From Deltaproteobacteria bacterium (lineage in GTDB: Bacteria > Desulfobacterota > Desulfuromonadia > Geobacterales > JAJYBI01): a stretch of 45,882 bases of DNA. The stretch spans positions 1 to 45,882 of the forward strand of contig JAJYBI010000029.1 of assembly GCA_021779095.1 (NCBI GenBank), in the 5' to 3' direction. Shown piece by piece: positions 34,322 to 41,360 of this stretch (its first letter is position 1; every line of letters begins with the position of its first letter). Below the pieces are notes generated by a model. That model was not told where the DNA came from and searched no databases. It saw nothing but the letters and a program-made list of their open reading frames with translations. Made by a program: the position numbers and the translations under genes.

Positions 34322-35113
34322 ATGACCGTTCAGCGGATCGACGAGAGGACGGTTCATTCCTACGGAGACGGTGGGGCCGTCACGCGGCAGGGAACGATTC
34401 CGCAGGAGGAAACCCTCTTCCGGAAGACGTTTGCCCGTCTCATGTCGGCGGAGACCGGTGGGATCAAGAATGGACAGCAGGCGGCTGATGCTGCGGAGCT
34501 CATCGGACTGGAGATGATGCGCAGTGCTCTTGCAATGGATTCGACCACAGCCGTTAACGGGAGCGGCAGCAGCCCTGTGAATTCTGTGCTGGCCATTTAT
34601 GACACATTGAGACAAAATGTTGACGCACAGCCGGAAGGCAGTTCTACAGGTGGTACTCCGGCGGTGGCCGGCGGTGCAGTAACGGCCGGCACGGTGCCTG
34701 TGGCGGCCGGCGGTCCGGGTGGTTGTCCGTCGTCCATTGATGCGCTTATCGGCCGTGCGTCTCGTCGATACGGGGTCGATGCGGGGCTCATAAAGGCGGT
34801 TGTACACGCGGAGAGCGATTTCAAGCCGACGGCCATGTCGCCCGCCGGTGCGCAAGGCCTCATGCAACTGATGCCGTCCACGGCCGCCGGTCTCGGTGTT
34901 ACGGACCCGTTCGATCCGGAGCAGAACATAATGGGGGGGACCCGTTTCCTCAAAGACCTCCTCAATCGCTACGGCGGTGATCTGGACAAGACCCTGGCGG
35001 CATACAACTGGGGGCCGGGCAACCTGTCCCGCGGGCGGGGGCATCTGCCGAAGGAGACCCGCGACTATCTCGTTAAGGTCAAGCGGTTGTACGATAGCTA
35101 CCGGTCTGCATGA
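34322..35113 (+). CDS. Lytic transglycosylase with FlgJ-like N-terminus
   Basis: A 263-residue protein. Its C-terminal half (about 138-260) is an SLT-type soluble lytic transglycosylase domain: the catalytic Glu164 sits in AVVHAESDF, followed by SPAGAQGLMQLMP and AYNWGPGNL. Its N-terminal 75 residues (ETLFRKTFARLMSAE and AAELIGLEMMRSAL) resemble the rod-binding part of FlgJ. A Gly/Ala/Thr-rich linker joins them. It may cut peptidoglycan to let the flagellar rod pass. No signal peptide is visible, which would suit export through the flagellar apparatus. It follows the activator gene by 9 bases. Confidence 0.75.
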   Translation: MTVQRIDERTVHSYGDGGAVTRQGTIPQEETLFRKTFARLMSAETGGIKNGQQAADAAELIGLEMMRSALAMDSTTAVNGSGSSPVNSVLAIYDTLRQNVDAQPEGSSTGGTPAVAGGAVTAGTVPVAAGGPGGCPSSIDALIGRASRRYGVDAGLIKAVVHAESDFKPTAMSPAGAQGLMQLMPSTAAGLGVTDPFDPEQNIMGGTRFLKDLLNRYGGDLDKTLAAYNWGPGNLSRGRGHLPKETRDYLVKVKRLYDSYRSA

Positions 35114-35221
35114 GCCGGGTGGGTGCACCTTGCCGACCCGGTTGACAGCACGGAGGGGAACGTGGTACCAAGGTTGGTGACGGTAACCGGTGGAGAGGTG
35201 TGCCGGCTATCGGGAAGGTAA

Positions 35222-35252
35222 GCCTTTGCAGCTCGGCTGCAGGGCTTTTTTT
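35222..35252 (+). terminator. Terminator after transglycosylase gene
   Basis: GCCTTTGCAGC and GCTGCAGGGC pair around loop TCG, with one G-T pair and one bulge, followed by seven T. It ends the activator-transglycosylase transcript, and it lies upstream of the lipoprotein start, which supports the later start choice there. Confidence 0.75.
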
Positions 35253-35297
35253 GTGGCTGTCGCCCGGCGGCAGTCACGGGGGGATCGTATTTTGCGA

Positions 35298-35990
35298 ATG
35301 CTCAAACCTTTGCTGCTTCTGTGCGGGACCTTGCTTCTTGCCGCCTGTGTCCGTCCTTCCACCGTTCCAAAGATACAGCCGCTGGCGGTGACCGACACGG
35401 TACGGACCCTTACTGCCGGTGTTTCCCTGTCTATCCATACGCAGCGGGGAGGCGTCAGTGCGCGCGGTTATCTGGTCTACCAGCAGCCTGACAGCTTCCG
35501 GCTGGTCATCACGACACCCTTCGGGGCCACCGTAGCGGAGCTGTACGGTTCCGACGACAGCCTGTCAGTCGTGGTCCCCGGCAAGCGTACCGTCTACTCC
35601 GGCAGTATAAGGGGACTTCTTCCTCAGAGTCCGTTGCGTAACTGGGGACGTATGCGTTGGGTCATGACGCCGCTCACGGAGCGCCCCGGTACTCCCGGTA
35701 CTCGGGAGCGCCTCACTGCCGAGGGTGTTCCCGAAACCGTCGTGTACGACGCCAATGGGTTGGCTGAACGGATGACCACGGCCTCGGGTGTGGAGGCGCG
35801 ATATCAGGGATATCGACTGTATAACGGCGCTGCCGTTCCCGATGTCATTGAGGTCGCCGACGGTTACGGCGACACGGTGAAGCTCACACTGGACGATCCG
35901 GAGGTGAACCAGAAACTGGATGAGGGGATGGTTCATCCCGATTCCACCGGATACGAGGTCTATCCTCTGGACGAGTTCAAAGGGTTCTAA
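35298..35990 (+). CDS. Outer-membrane lipoprotein, LolB/DUF4292-like
   Basis: A 230-residue lipoprotein: the signal sequence MLKPLLLLCGTLLLAACVRP ends in the lipobox LAAC. The rest is a beta-rich single domain with GVSLSIHTQRGGVSARGYLV and PDSFRLVITTPFGATVAELY, the concave-sheet pattern of LolB/LppX-like lipoprotein carriers and DUF4292 proteins. It probably sits in the outer membrane and helps carry lipids or lipoproteins. The ATG at 35298 is chosen; a TTG at 35292 is better spaced from the GGGGGG tract and is an alternative. No transport partner lies nearby. Function is inferred from general resemblance. Confidence 0.7.
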   Translation: MLKPLLLLCGTLLLAACVRPSTVPKIQPLAVTDTVRTLTAGVSLSIHTQRGGVSARGYLVYQQPDSFRLVITTPFGATVAELYGSDDSLSVVVPGKRTVYSGSIRGLLPQSPLRNWGRMRWVMTPLTERPGTPGTRERLTAEGVPETVVYDANGLAERMTTASGVEARYQGYRLYNGAAVPDVIEVADGYGDTVKLTLDDPEVNQKLDEGMVHPDSTGYEVYPLDEFKGF

Positions 35991-36039
35991 GGCGAGGTGG
36001 AAGAGGAAGCGGCTGTTCAATGTTCGGGAGTGTTTTTTC

Positions 36040-36068
36040 TTGACACAAAAACCATGATGGGATATATA
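36040..36068 (+). promoter_or_regulatory. Sigma-70 promoter of the tRNA gene
   Basis: TTGACA (36040-36045) and TATATA (36063-36068) are separated by 17 bases, about 50 bases upstream of the mature tRNA. This is a near-consensus promoter. Confidence 0.85.
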
Positions 36069-36122
36069 CCAAGGCTCTGTTGACGGGTGGTCCCGTCGGC
36101 ACCAGACCGGTAAACAAGGTTT

Positions 36123-36199
36123 GGCGGTGTAGCTCAGCTGGTTAGAGCATACGGCTCATATCCGTAGTGTCCGGGGTTCAAGTCCCTGCACCGCCACCA
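36123..36199 (+). tRNA. tRNA-Met (anticodon CAT)
   Basis: The 77-base cloverleaf has acceptor arms GGCGGTG / CACCGCC, D-arm AGCTCAGCTGGTTAGAGC, anticodon arm TACGG-CTCATAT-CCGTA with anticodon CAT, T-arm containing GGTTCAAGTCC, and an encoded CCA. It is an elongator-type Met tRNA; a lysidine-modified Ile tRNA with CAT anticodon cannot be excluded by eye. It borders the accessory region to its right and may have been an integration site. Confidence 0.95.
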
Positions 36200-36231
36200 T
36201 TAAATAGTCCGATGAAATCGGACGCATTGCG

Positions 36232-36265
36232 AAAGGCTCTGAGCGATCAGGGCCTTTTTCTTTTT
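36232..36265 (+). terminator. Terminator after tRNA
   Basis: AAAGGCTCTGA and TCAGGGCCTTT form an 11-bp stem with one G-T pair around GCGA, followed by TTC and five T. The stretch from here to 36440 holds no gene and no clear further signal. Confidence 0.88.
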
Positions 36266-36440
36266 CTGCTGTCCGGTACCATCTTTTCATCCCAATGTGA
36301 TGGAAAGAAGTTGCATTTCATCGTCCCACCCCGCCTCGTCGAGCGATTATCGAGGAGTTTACGGCTGTTTATCCTTGGAATAGAAACCCAAATTTGATAA
36401 AAAGGGATAATTTTTGAGTCGGTTAACAAAGATTATTCCC

Positions 36441-36821
36441 ATGAGCAACGAAGCCGATACCTGTCGGAAATACGTGTTGCCGAAATTGGTCGATGCCGGT
36501 TGGGGCAACGAGCCCCACCGGATCAACGAGCAGGTGACCTTTACCGACGGCTGGATCATACTGGCAGGCAACAAGGTGAGGCGTCGGCCCCAGAAACCAG
36601 GCCTAAATTTGTTAAGCATTCGTGCACTGAACTTGCCTATTCCTTCTTTGATAGAACAGAGCCGTATTGTCGCCTACCTCGACAACCTCCAGACCAATGT
36701 TGACCCTCTCAAATGCCCCCAGTCCAAAACCGCCGCCGAACTGGACGCCATACTGACGTCAATTCTGCGCAAGGCTTTTCAGGGAGGTTTCGCGTATCAT
36801 GGCCAGTTCATTGGAAAGTAA
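36441..36821 (+). pseudogene. In-frame hsdR-hsdS fusion remnant of a type I R-M system
   Basis: The first about 50 codons match the N-terminus of HsdR, the restriction subunit (CRKYVLPKLVDAGWGNEPHR and the NKVRRRPQK region). From about 36600 the same reading frame continues as the C-terminal end of HsdS, the specificity subunit (IPSLIEQSRIVAYLDNLQ and TAAELDAILTSILRKAFQGG). A single deletion from within hsdR to within hsdS, removing hsdM in between, explains this. The 126-residue product lacks all catalytic domains. It may still be translated, but no function is expected. The gene order implies an ancestral hsdR-...-hsdS operon beside the tRNA. Confidence 0.85.
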
Positions 36822-37122
36822 GCCCAACTGGCACGTGTACGTCATTCTCTGCTCCGACGATTCTCTCTATACCGGTATCACAACGGACGTGGCACGTCGG
36901 TTCAATGAGCACGCGAGCGGGCAAGGCGCCCGGTATTTCCGGGGGCGGCAGCCGCGGGAGCTGGTGTACCTGGAAAGCGGCCACACCCGGAGCAGCGCGG
37001 GCAGGAGAGAGGCGGAGATAAAGGGCATGACACGAGTTGCGAAAACGGCTATGATTCAAGCCGCTGGTGCCGTTGCCGATCGTCTCGATGTGAGTGGAGA
37101 CGGGGAGGGGCGGCAGTTATAG
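36799..37122 (+). CDS. GIY-YIG nuclease superfamily protein (UPF0213 type)
   Basis: A 107-residue protein with the GIY-YIG fold: WHVYVILCSDDSLYTGITTD covers the two tyrosine-containing strands (VYV and YTG), and RRFNEHASGQGARYFRGRQP contains the catalytic Arg. The usual downstream Glu lies in RREAEIKGM. The family has unclear cellular roles, perhaps DNA repair or mobile-element turnover. The ATG at 36799 overlaps the R-M remnant by 23 bases and follows GGGAGG. The C-terminal 30 residues are an added tail not found in most relatives. Confidence 0.85.
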   Translation: MASSLESKPNWHVYVILCSDDSLYTGITTDVARRFNEHASGQGARYFRGRQPRELVYLESGHTRSSAGRREAEIKGMTRVAKTAMIQAAGAVADRLDVSGDGEGRQL

Positions 37123-37175
37123 CTAGCCACGGATTTTCAATGACATCGGCAGAAATCTGGTGAAGGGGAAAGGTC

Positions 37176-37589
37176 GTGGAAATCCTCGATTTTCAATCAC
37201 TGGAAAAGGCCATAGCGCAGCTGGATGCGGGGCTGCGGGAGTCGTCGAAGGCGGCCGATAACGAGCTTTTGCGTGATGGCGTGATCCAGCGATTCAAGTA
37301 CACCTACGAACTTTCCTGGAAGATGCTCAAGCGCTATCTTGAGGCCACCCTGCCTAACCCCGAAGAGGTGGACGGTATGTCGTTTCCGTCGCTGATTCGC
37401 ACCGGCAGTGAGCAGGGTCTGCTCCTGACGGGGTGGGATATCTGGGTGCGCTACCGCAAGGCACGCGGCACTACCAGCCACACCTATGACGAGGAAAAGG
37501 CGCGCGAGGTGTTCCGGATCATCCCGGAGTTCCTGAAGGAGGCGCGCTACCTGCTTGACAGGCTGCACGAGAAGTCGCCCCGCCCATGA
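37176..37589 (+). CDS. HEPN-domain toxin (HI0074-type)
   Basis: A 137-residue HEPN protein of the nucleotidyltransferase-substrate-binding type. The helical core holds VIQRFKYTYELSWKMLKRYL, and the RNase-type motif R-x4-H appears as RGTTSHTYDE, with Arg and His in place. In HEPN/MNT pairs this protein is usually an RNase toxin or an AMPylation target of its partner. It starts with GTG at 37176, preceded by AAGGGGAAAGG, and overlaps the MNT gene by four bases. It probably stabilises this island or protects against phage, but neither has been shown here. Confidence 0.88.
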   Translation: MEILDFQSLEKAIAQLDAGLRESSKAADNELLRDGVIQRFKYTYELSWKMLKRYLEATLPNPEEVDGMSFPSLIRTGSEQGLLLTGWDIWVRYRKARGTTSHTYDEEKAREVFRIIPEFLKEARYLLDRLHEKSPRP

Positions 37590-37951
37590 TCGACGTTTCC
37601 CCGCACCATCTCGAAACGGTCAAGGCCATTCTGCGCAGGCATCTGCCCGGTCGGGAGGTGTGCGTGTTCGGCTCCCGCGCACGGGGGACCGCCAAAGAGT
37701 ATTCCGACCTCGACCTTGCCATAATCGGTGATGTCCCGCTTACCCTCGGCCAACTTGCCCTGCTGGAAAACGACCTTGACGAGTCGGAACTGCCGTTCAA
37801 GGTGGATGTGGTGGATTGGGCGGCCACGGGCGAGCCGTTCCGGCAGGTCATCCGCAAGACGGCGGTAGTGCTGCTTGCCAAAGGCGACGGTTTTGCCGGT
37901 GGCGAAATCAAGGCTACCGATCTAAGTGAAGATGAAAACATACTGGTATGA
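37586..37951 (+). CDS. MNT nucleotidyltransferase antitoxin
   Basis: A 121-residue minimal nucleotidyltransferase. The catalytic pattern is VCVFGSRARGTAKEYSDLDL: GS with two metal-binding Asp residues in DLDL; the third acidic residue is in FKVDVVDW. In the known HEPN/MNT modules the MNT protein AMPylates a tyrosine of the HEPN toxin and so neutralises it; the HEPN neighbour keeps a YD motif near its RNase site that fits. The start ATG overlaps the HEPN stop as ATGA. The C-terminal 20 residues extend beyond the fold. Confidence 0.88.
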   Translation: MIDVSPHHLETVKAILRRHLPGREVCVFGSRARGTAKEYSDLDLAIIGDVPLTLGQLALLENDLDESELPFKVDVVDWAATGEPFRQVIRKTAVVLLAKGDGFAGGEIKATDLSEDENILV

Positions 37952-38065
37952 AGCTAGCCCGTGAAAGGGGGGCAGCCAGTGGCAGGGGAGGGGTGTCCTG
38001 CGGTATCTGACCGAGGGACCTGCCCATGTTCAAGCACGTTGGGCATCTGCGCTGGCAAGTCTTTG

Positions 38066-38923
38066 TTAGAAATAATAAAAGATCGACATTCCGGTACTGA
38101 AGTCGGGACTTGCCGTTGTAATCCCTTTGGCCACATAGCCGTCGATGCCGGTATTCTTGGTAAGTTGGTATTTGACGCTCACTCGCGCCTCCATGAGTGC
38201 CGATGCCCCATCGACCGTAGGGGTGCTCCCTTTCAACAAAAACATCGGGCGAAAATTCTTGGATACCTGATAGCCGACTCCGGCGCTGTAATACATATAA
38301 TCTTTAACCGACACGACAGTGGAACTTCCCTGGAATGTGTACCCCATTTCCCCGTCTGTTATCCACCGGTCAAACCACTTGCTGAGTTCCACCGCCAGAC
38401 CACCGTCAAAAGCCCCGGTCCCAAGAAACTTATTCTTGTCGGCAGTTGGGATTTTCAGAAAAAAATTGGGTCGAATTGCGGGTACGTATTTTTCTTCCGT
38501 ATAAAGAACATATCCGGCACAGAGTTTCATATCTCCCAGACCGTATTGTGAATTATTGATATCGGCGGGCGAGGCAGTGGTTCTGGGGCCGGGACCAGTC
38601 ATTGCCGCCATAGCGGTGCTCAATGAACCCATGCTGGTCGGTTGGCGCATTCCCATAAACTCCCCTCCCACCACGGCGCTACTGCTCTGGTATACCAAAG
38701 GAAGCTGAAGGGAGAAATCGAGCCGCTCCGTCGGGTAGACATCAACCGTGAACGGAACGAACACGGCGTCAGTCGTTATGCCGGTGCCATATTGGCCCGT
38801 TGCATACTCTACCCCCAGTCCGATATCGTATCGGGTGGCAGCATTTACCACCGAGGGAAGCAATAGCATGGCCAGCAGAGATAACAGGACGAGGCAGCGC
38901 TCATAACGATTGGTAGGGTTCAT
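38066..38923 (-). CDS. Outer-membrane beta-barrel protein
   Basis: A 285-residue protein with a signal peptide (LLSLLAMLLLPSVVNAATRY, cleavage after VNA likely) and alternating beta strands ending in FYYF, with a final Phe recognised by the outer-membrane assembly machinery. The layout resembles the MetA-type transporter-like barrel family (putative phenol-degradation outer-membrane proteins). A long loop with Met, Pro and Gly is near residues 95-125. The ATG at 38923 follows AAGGAG. The broken secreted-protein gene lies upstream in the same direction. Substrate is unknown. Between 37952 and 38065 I see nothing definite. Confidence 0.75.
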   Translation of the reverse strand: MNPTNRYERCLVLLSLLAMLLLPSVVNAATRYDIGLGVEYATGQYGTGITTDAVFVPFTVDVYPTERLDFSLQLPLVYQSSSAVVGGEFMGMRQPTSMGSLSTAMAAMTGPGPRTTASPADINNSQYGLGDMKLCAGYVLYTEEKYVPAIRPNFFLKIPTADKNKFLGTGAFDGGLAVELSKWFDRWITDGEMGYTFQGSSTVVSVKDYMYYSAGVGYQVSKNFRPMFLLKGSTPTVDGASALMEARVSVKYQLTKNTGIDGYVAKGITTASPDFSTGMSIFYYF

Positions 38924-39082
38924 ATCTTACTCCTTGCAATTGAATCGCACTCTTCAGGATAAAGATCAGCTCAAGACCATACGCTTACCGTCTAAAAGCC
39001 GGGATACGGTCCGTTAGAAGCCAACGTTTTTGAGAAGATATCGCAGTATGAGAAAATTGCAAGGCAACCACAACCGCTTGAA

Positions 39083-39366
39083 TCAAAATTGAGCATCACG
39101 AGGCCAATTGTTCACCAGGCCAACAACGATCAACGCCTCCAGTGGTAGTCCACATGCGGTTATCGTCTCTTTCCGACCAAACCGGAGAGAAGGCACGACG
39201 CGCCCTGACACCGTCATTACGGTGTTGACATCATAACCGCCGTGAAGTCCAAGCCGCTCTTTCCCACATCATCACCAAAACCGAAACTGGCGAATGCAGT
39301 TCCCGCGAGGATATAGCTTAATACGGATACAAAGATGATTGATGAGAAAAAACGGCTCGTCTTCAT
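39083..39366 (-). pseudogene. Frameshifted small secreted protein
   Basis: From ATG 39366 the frame gives a convincing signal peptide (SSIIFVSVLSYILAGTAFAS) and then FGFGDDVGKSGLDFT before running into an early stop. One lost base after GACTTCAC restores a longer frame: GGYDVNTVMTVSGRVVPSLR and about 40 more residues, ending at 39083-39085. The GYDVNTVxTVxGRV pattern reminds me of small periplasmic proteins seen in Geobacter-like genomes. It lies upstream of the outer-membrane protein gene in the same direction. Alternatively, only the 49-residue peptide is made. The remaining parts of 38924-39416 show no feature. Confidence 0.55.
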
Positions 39367-39416
39367 GTCGGACTAGTGCACCCTTGTAACGTTTTCCCGA
39401 GCATCATTGAGACATG

Positions 39417-39800
39417 CTACGGTGTTGTCGTCTTCGGATTATTCCCTTGACCGGTGCGCTGACGATCTCTGGTGCCGGTCGCTGTACGTACCTGGCCGTG
39501 GCGCTGAGTCACATTGGCGGAAATCGCGGAAGCTTTTCCTCCGCCGTTCCTCACGGAGCCCGACGGAGCTCCACCGCTACCCTGAGACGTTGAACCTCCA
39601 CCCATGCTGCCGCTGCCTCCACCCATGCTGCCGCCATAGCCTCCACCCATGCTGCCGCCAAAGCCTCCACCCATGCTGCCGCCATAGCCTCCACCCATGC
39701 TGCCGCCGCCTCCGCCCATACCACCCCTGGCAAATGCTTCGCCTGCCAGGCACAGGGTAGCTGCAACCGTCAATACCAATACCGTTCTGTTGAGTTTCAT
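39417..39800 (-). CDS. Secreted Gly/Met-repeat protein
   Basis: A 127-residue protein with a Sec signal peptide (LVLTVAATLCLAGEAFA, cleavage after AFA) followed by a low-complexity domain of GGSMGGGYGGSMGGGF-type repeats and a Ser/Thr/Gly/Asn/Arg-rich basic tail. No enzyme fold can be present in the repeat. It is probably an extracellular or periplasmic structural or metal-interacting peptide (Met residues recur every seven or eight residues), but this is speculation. The ATG at 39800 follows AAGGAGGA. The repeat in the DNA is made of 24-base units. Confidence 0.75.
   Translation of the reverse strand: MKLNRTVLVLTVAATLCLAGEAFARGGMGGGGGSMGGGYGGSMGGGFGGSMGGGYGGSMGGGSGSMGGGSTSQGSGGAPSGSVRNGGGKASAISANVTQRHGQVRTATGTRDRQRTGQGNNPKTTTP
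39595..39708. repeat. 24-bp tandem repeat encoding Gly/Met motif
   Basis: Three 24-base copies of CCTCCACCCATGCTGCCGCC followed by ATAG or AAAG (39616-39687) are flanked by two 21-base variants. The repeat is in frame, so unit loss or gain changes protein length by 8 residues. Confidence 0.88.
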
Positions 39801-40143
39801 TGCGTGTTCCTCCTTGTTAGTGGTGTTGCTAGAAGGAGGTATTCCATAGATTGTGCCAAACTGTCCTTCGCGTGCAAGTTGCTGTAAATGCTGGTAATGT
39901 TGGATAGGGTCATCAGAGCTGACACTCGAAAGCATGCAGTTGTTTGCATATGGAGGAAATTATTTGCACTACGTCACAGCATTTCCAGCAGACCGATCGC
40001 CTCCAGTTTTATGTTCCCATTGACAATGGTCCCTTTCCTGTTGTGGTTAAACGGGACAATTTGTTGTTGACGTAACCGTTCGGTGTGGTACCGTCTTGTG
40101 CATTACCATCTTTTGACGGGCGATACGCCCGGAAGGAGGAGCG
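39801..40143. other. Divergent intergenic region
   Basis: No gene is seen. A possible sigma-70 promoter for the - strand gene (TTGCAC, 16 bases, CACAAT) and a TTGACG element (about 40062) for the + strand gene are weak guesses. Confidence 0.3.
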
Positions 40144-40407
40144 ATGCGCATGGCGATTAGGATGGTCACCGTTCTGCTTCTGGTCCTGCTGCCGGTAACG
40201 GTTCTGGCCGAGTACGTAGGGTCGACGAAATCGGACCGATATCACCGGACAAACTGCATCGTGGTCCGGACGATCGAGAAGCCGAACCGGCTCGTCTTCG
40301 CCACCGCCGCGGAGGCCTTAAAGGCCGGCTACAAGCCGTGCAAGAAGTGCAATCCCCCATTGCCGGCAAAGTTCGTAGGCGGAACGAAGGCTGGCCAGCC
40401 CCGATAG
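40144..40407 (+). CDS. Secreted Ada-N-domain-like Cys protein
   Basis: An 87-residue protein with signal peptide VTVLLLVLLPVTVLAEYVGS. The mature part follows the metal-binding pattern of the Ada N-terminal domain: YVGSTKSDRYHRTNC then AAEALKAGYKPCKKCNPP, giving three Cys residues and a nearby His. Exported relatives exist next to nucleases or alone; their role is unknown, perhaps metal or DNA binding in the periplasm. GGAAGGAGGAGCG precedes the ATG. It is followed by the brnTA module but with its own spacing, so it is likely a separate unit. Confidence 0.78.
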   Translation: MRMAIRMVTVLLLVLLPVTVLAEYVGSTKSDRYHRTNCIVVRTIEKPNRLVFATAAEALKAGYKPCKKCNPPLPAKFVGGTKAGQPR

Positions 40408-40447
40408 TTTTCTCCGCTCCTCTCTGGTGCGCGATATTCGAAACGCC

Positions 40448-40487
40448 TTGACGCGCACGCAAATGTATGTACAATAATGTACATACA
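40448..40487 (+). promoter_or_regulatory. brnTA promoter and operator
   Basis: TTGACG (40448-40453) and TACAAT (40470-40475), 16 bases apart, form a sigma-70 promoter. A perfect inverted repeat, TGTATGTACA and TGTACATACA around ATAA (40464-40487), covers the -10 element, as expected for autorepression by the BrnA antitoxin complex. Confidence 0.8.
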
Positions 40488-40499
40488 AAGTGGAGTCGC

Positions 40500-40790
40500 A
40501 TGATGCGGATCGTCTGGGACGACAACAAGAACCGCAGCAATCTGGCCAAGCATAAGGTCAGCTTCGAGGTTGCCAGCCATGTGTTCGACGATCCGCTGCA
40601 TATCAGCCGCCCGGAGAGGGTCGTCCAGGGTGAAGAGCGCTGGCAGACCATAGGCCTGGTTGGCGGCGTGCTCCTGCTCCTGGTCGCACACACCTATGCA
40701 GCGTCGGACGGGAACATGCTCATCCGCATCATCTCGGCGCGCAAGGCCGACGCCCATGAAAGGAAGCAGTATGAAAAAGGGGCTCACTAA
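40500..40790 (+). CDS. brnT: BrnT-type RNase toxin
   Basis: BrnT is a RelE-like ribonuclease toxin that stops translation when its antitoxin is lost. The 96-residue protein has the family start RIVWDDNKNRSNLAKHKVSF, the EVASHVFDDPLHI core and C-terminal IRIISARKADAHERKQY, the conserved Arg/His/Tyr-containing tail of the family. The ATG at 40500 has a second ATG immediately after it, and TGGAG precedes both. The BrnA gene overlaps its end by 20 bases. The operator just upstream fits autoregulation. Confidence 0.9.
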   Translation: MMRIVWDDNKNRSNLAKHKVSFEVASHVFDDPLHISRPERVVQGEERWQTIGLVGGVLLLLVAHTYAASDGNMLIRIISARKADAHERKQYEKGAH

Positions 40791-41043
40791 GGAACAAATG
40801 GCGGAGATCAAGGTGCTGCAGGAGATGCCGGACGAAGAGATCGACTATTCCGACATCCCGCCGGTCACCGACTGGAGCAATGCCGAGGTGGGACGCTTCT
40901 ACCGGCCCGTAAAGGAAACCGTCACCATCCGCCTCGATGCGGATGTGCTCGCCTGGCTGAAGCAGGGCGAGAAAGGGTACCAGACGAGACTGAACAAGAT
41001 ACTCCGGGCTGTCATGGAACAGCAGCGGAAGACCGCTGCGTAA
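40771..41043 (+). CDS. brnA: BrnA-type antitoxin
   Basis: A 90-residue antitoxin. The N-terminal half (EQMAEIKVLQEMPDEEIDYS then DIPPVTDWSNAEVGRFY) wraps the BrnT toxin; the C-terminal half (VTIRLDADVLAWLKQGEKGY) is a ribbon-helix-helix DNA-binding domain, unusual among antitoxins in being C-terminal, as known for BrnA. It overlaps brnT by 20 bases and starts at ATG 40771 after AGGAAG. It should bind the palindrome at 40464-40487 as a complex. Confidence 0.9.
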   Translation: MKKGLTKEQMAEIKVLQEMPDEEIDYSDIPPVTDWSNAEVGRFYRPVKETVTIRLDADVLAWLKQGEKGYQTRLNKILRAVMEQQRKTAA

Positions 41044-41094
41044 GTGGAAATTGGTTTGGGCAACAGGCCGTTCAAATTCCAATTTTGAGTTTTG

Positions 41095-41286
41095 GAGACG
41101 CGACCCCTGCGGTTCTTTCGTTCTGGATGAACCTGCAGATCAGTTATGACCTGAAATGCGCCGAGCGCGAGATCGGTCTGAAGATCGCGAAGGAAGTGCA
41201 CGCGCGGCTCGTCGCATGATCTTTGCTGGGGGAGAGGGGAGTACTGGGTTGAGATCTGACCCTCTGACTCGTTGAGACGTGACCCT
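41095..41286. repeat. Three short GAGAC-TGACCC repeats flanking HigA remnant
   Basis: GAGACGCGACCC (41095), GAGATCTGACCC (41251) and GAGACGTGACCC (41274) share ten or so of twelve bases and surround the HigA fragment. They may be footprints of a mobile element, but no transposase or clear end is present. Nothing else is seen in 41220-41354. Confidence 0.3.
41109..41219 (+). pseudogene. HigA antitoxin C-terminal remnant
   Basis: The frame reads AVLSFWMNLQISYDLKCAER and ends EVHARLVA with TGA at 41217. FWMNLQ-x-YDL is the C-terminal signature of HigA/VapI-type antitoxins. The DNA-binding N-terminal part and the HigB toxin are absent, so this is a leftover fragment of a second toxin-antitoxin module, immediately downstream of brnTA. 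Confidence 0.72.
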
Positions 41287-41360
41287 AAGGAGTGTTGAAA
41301 AATACAAAGCTGATCCCATAATTATTCATTTATAAATAATAATTAGGCGCTGAGGTGGAT

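Noticed and set aside
33728..35128. Long - strand frame opposite the sigma-54 activator and transglycosylase
   Set aside because: It spans two well-supported + strand genes and has an Arg/His/Pro-rich shadow composition.
35190..35297. Upstream start for the lipoprotein
   Set aside because: The extension contains a terminator, and the lipobox requires a start at or near 35298.
36123..36199. Attachment-site duplication of the tRNA 3' end
   Set aside because: I found no second copy of the tRNA 3' end further right, and no integrase gene.
39595..39708. CRISPR-like array
   Set aside because: The 24-base repeats are contiguous without spacers and encode an in-frame Gly/Met repeat.
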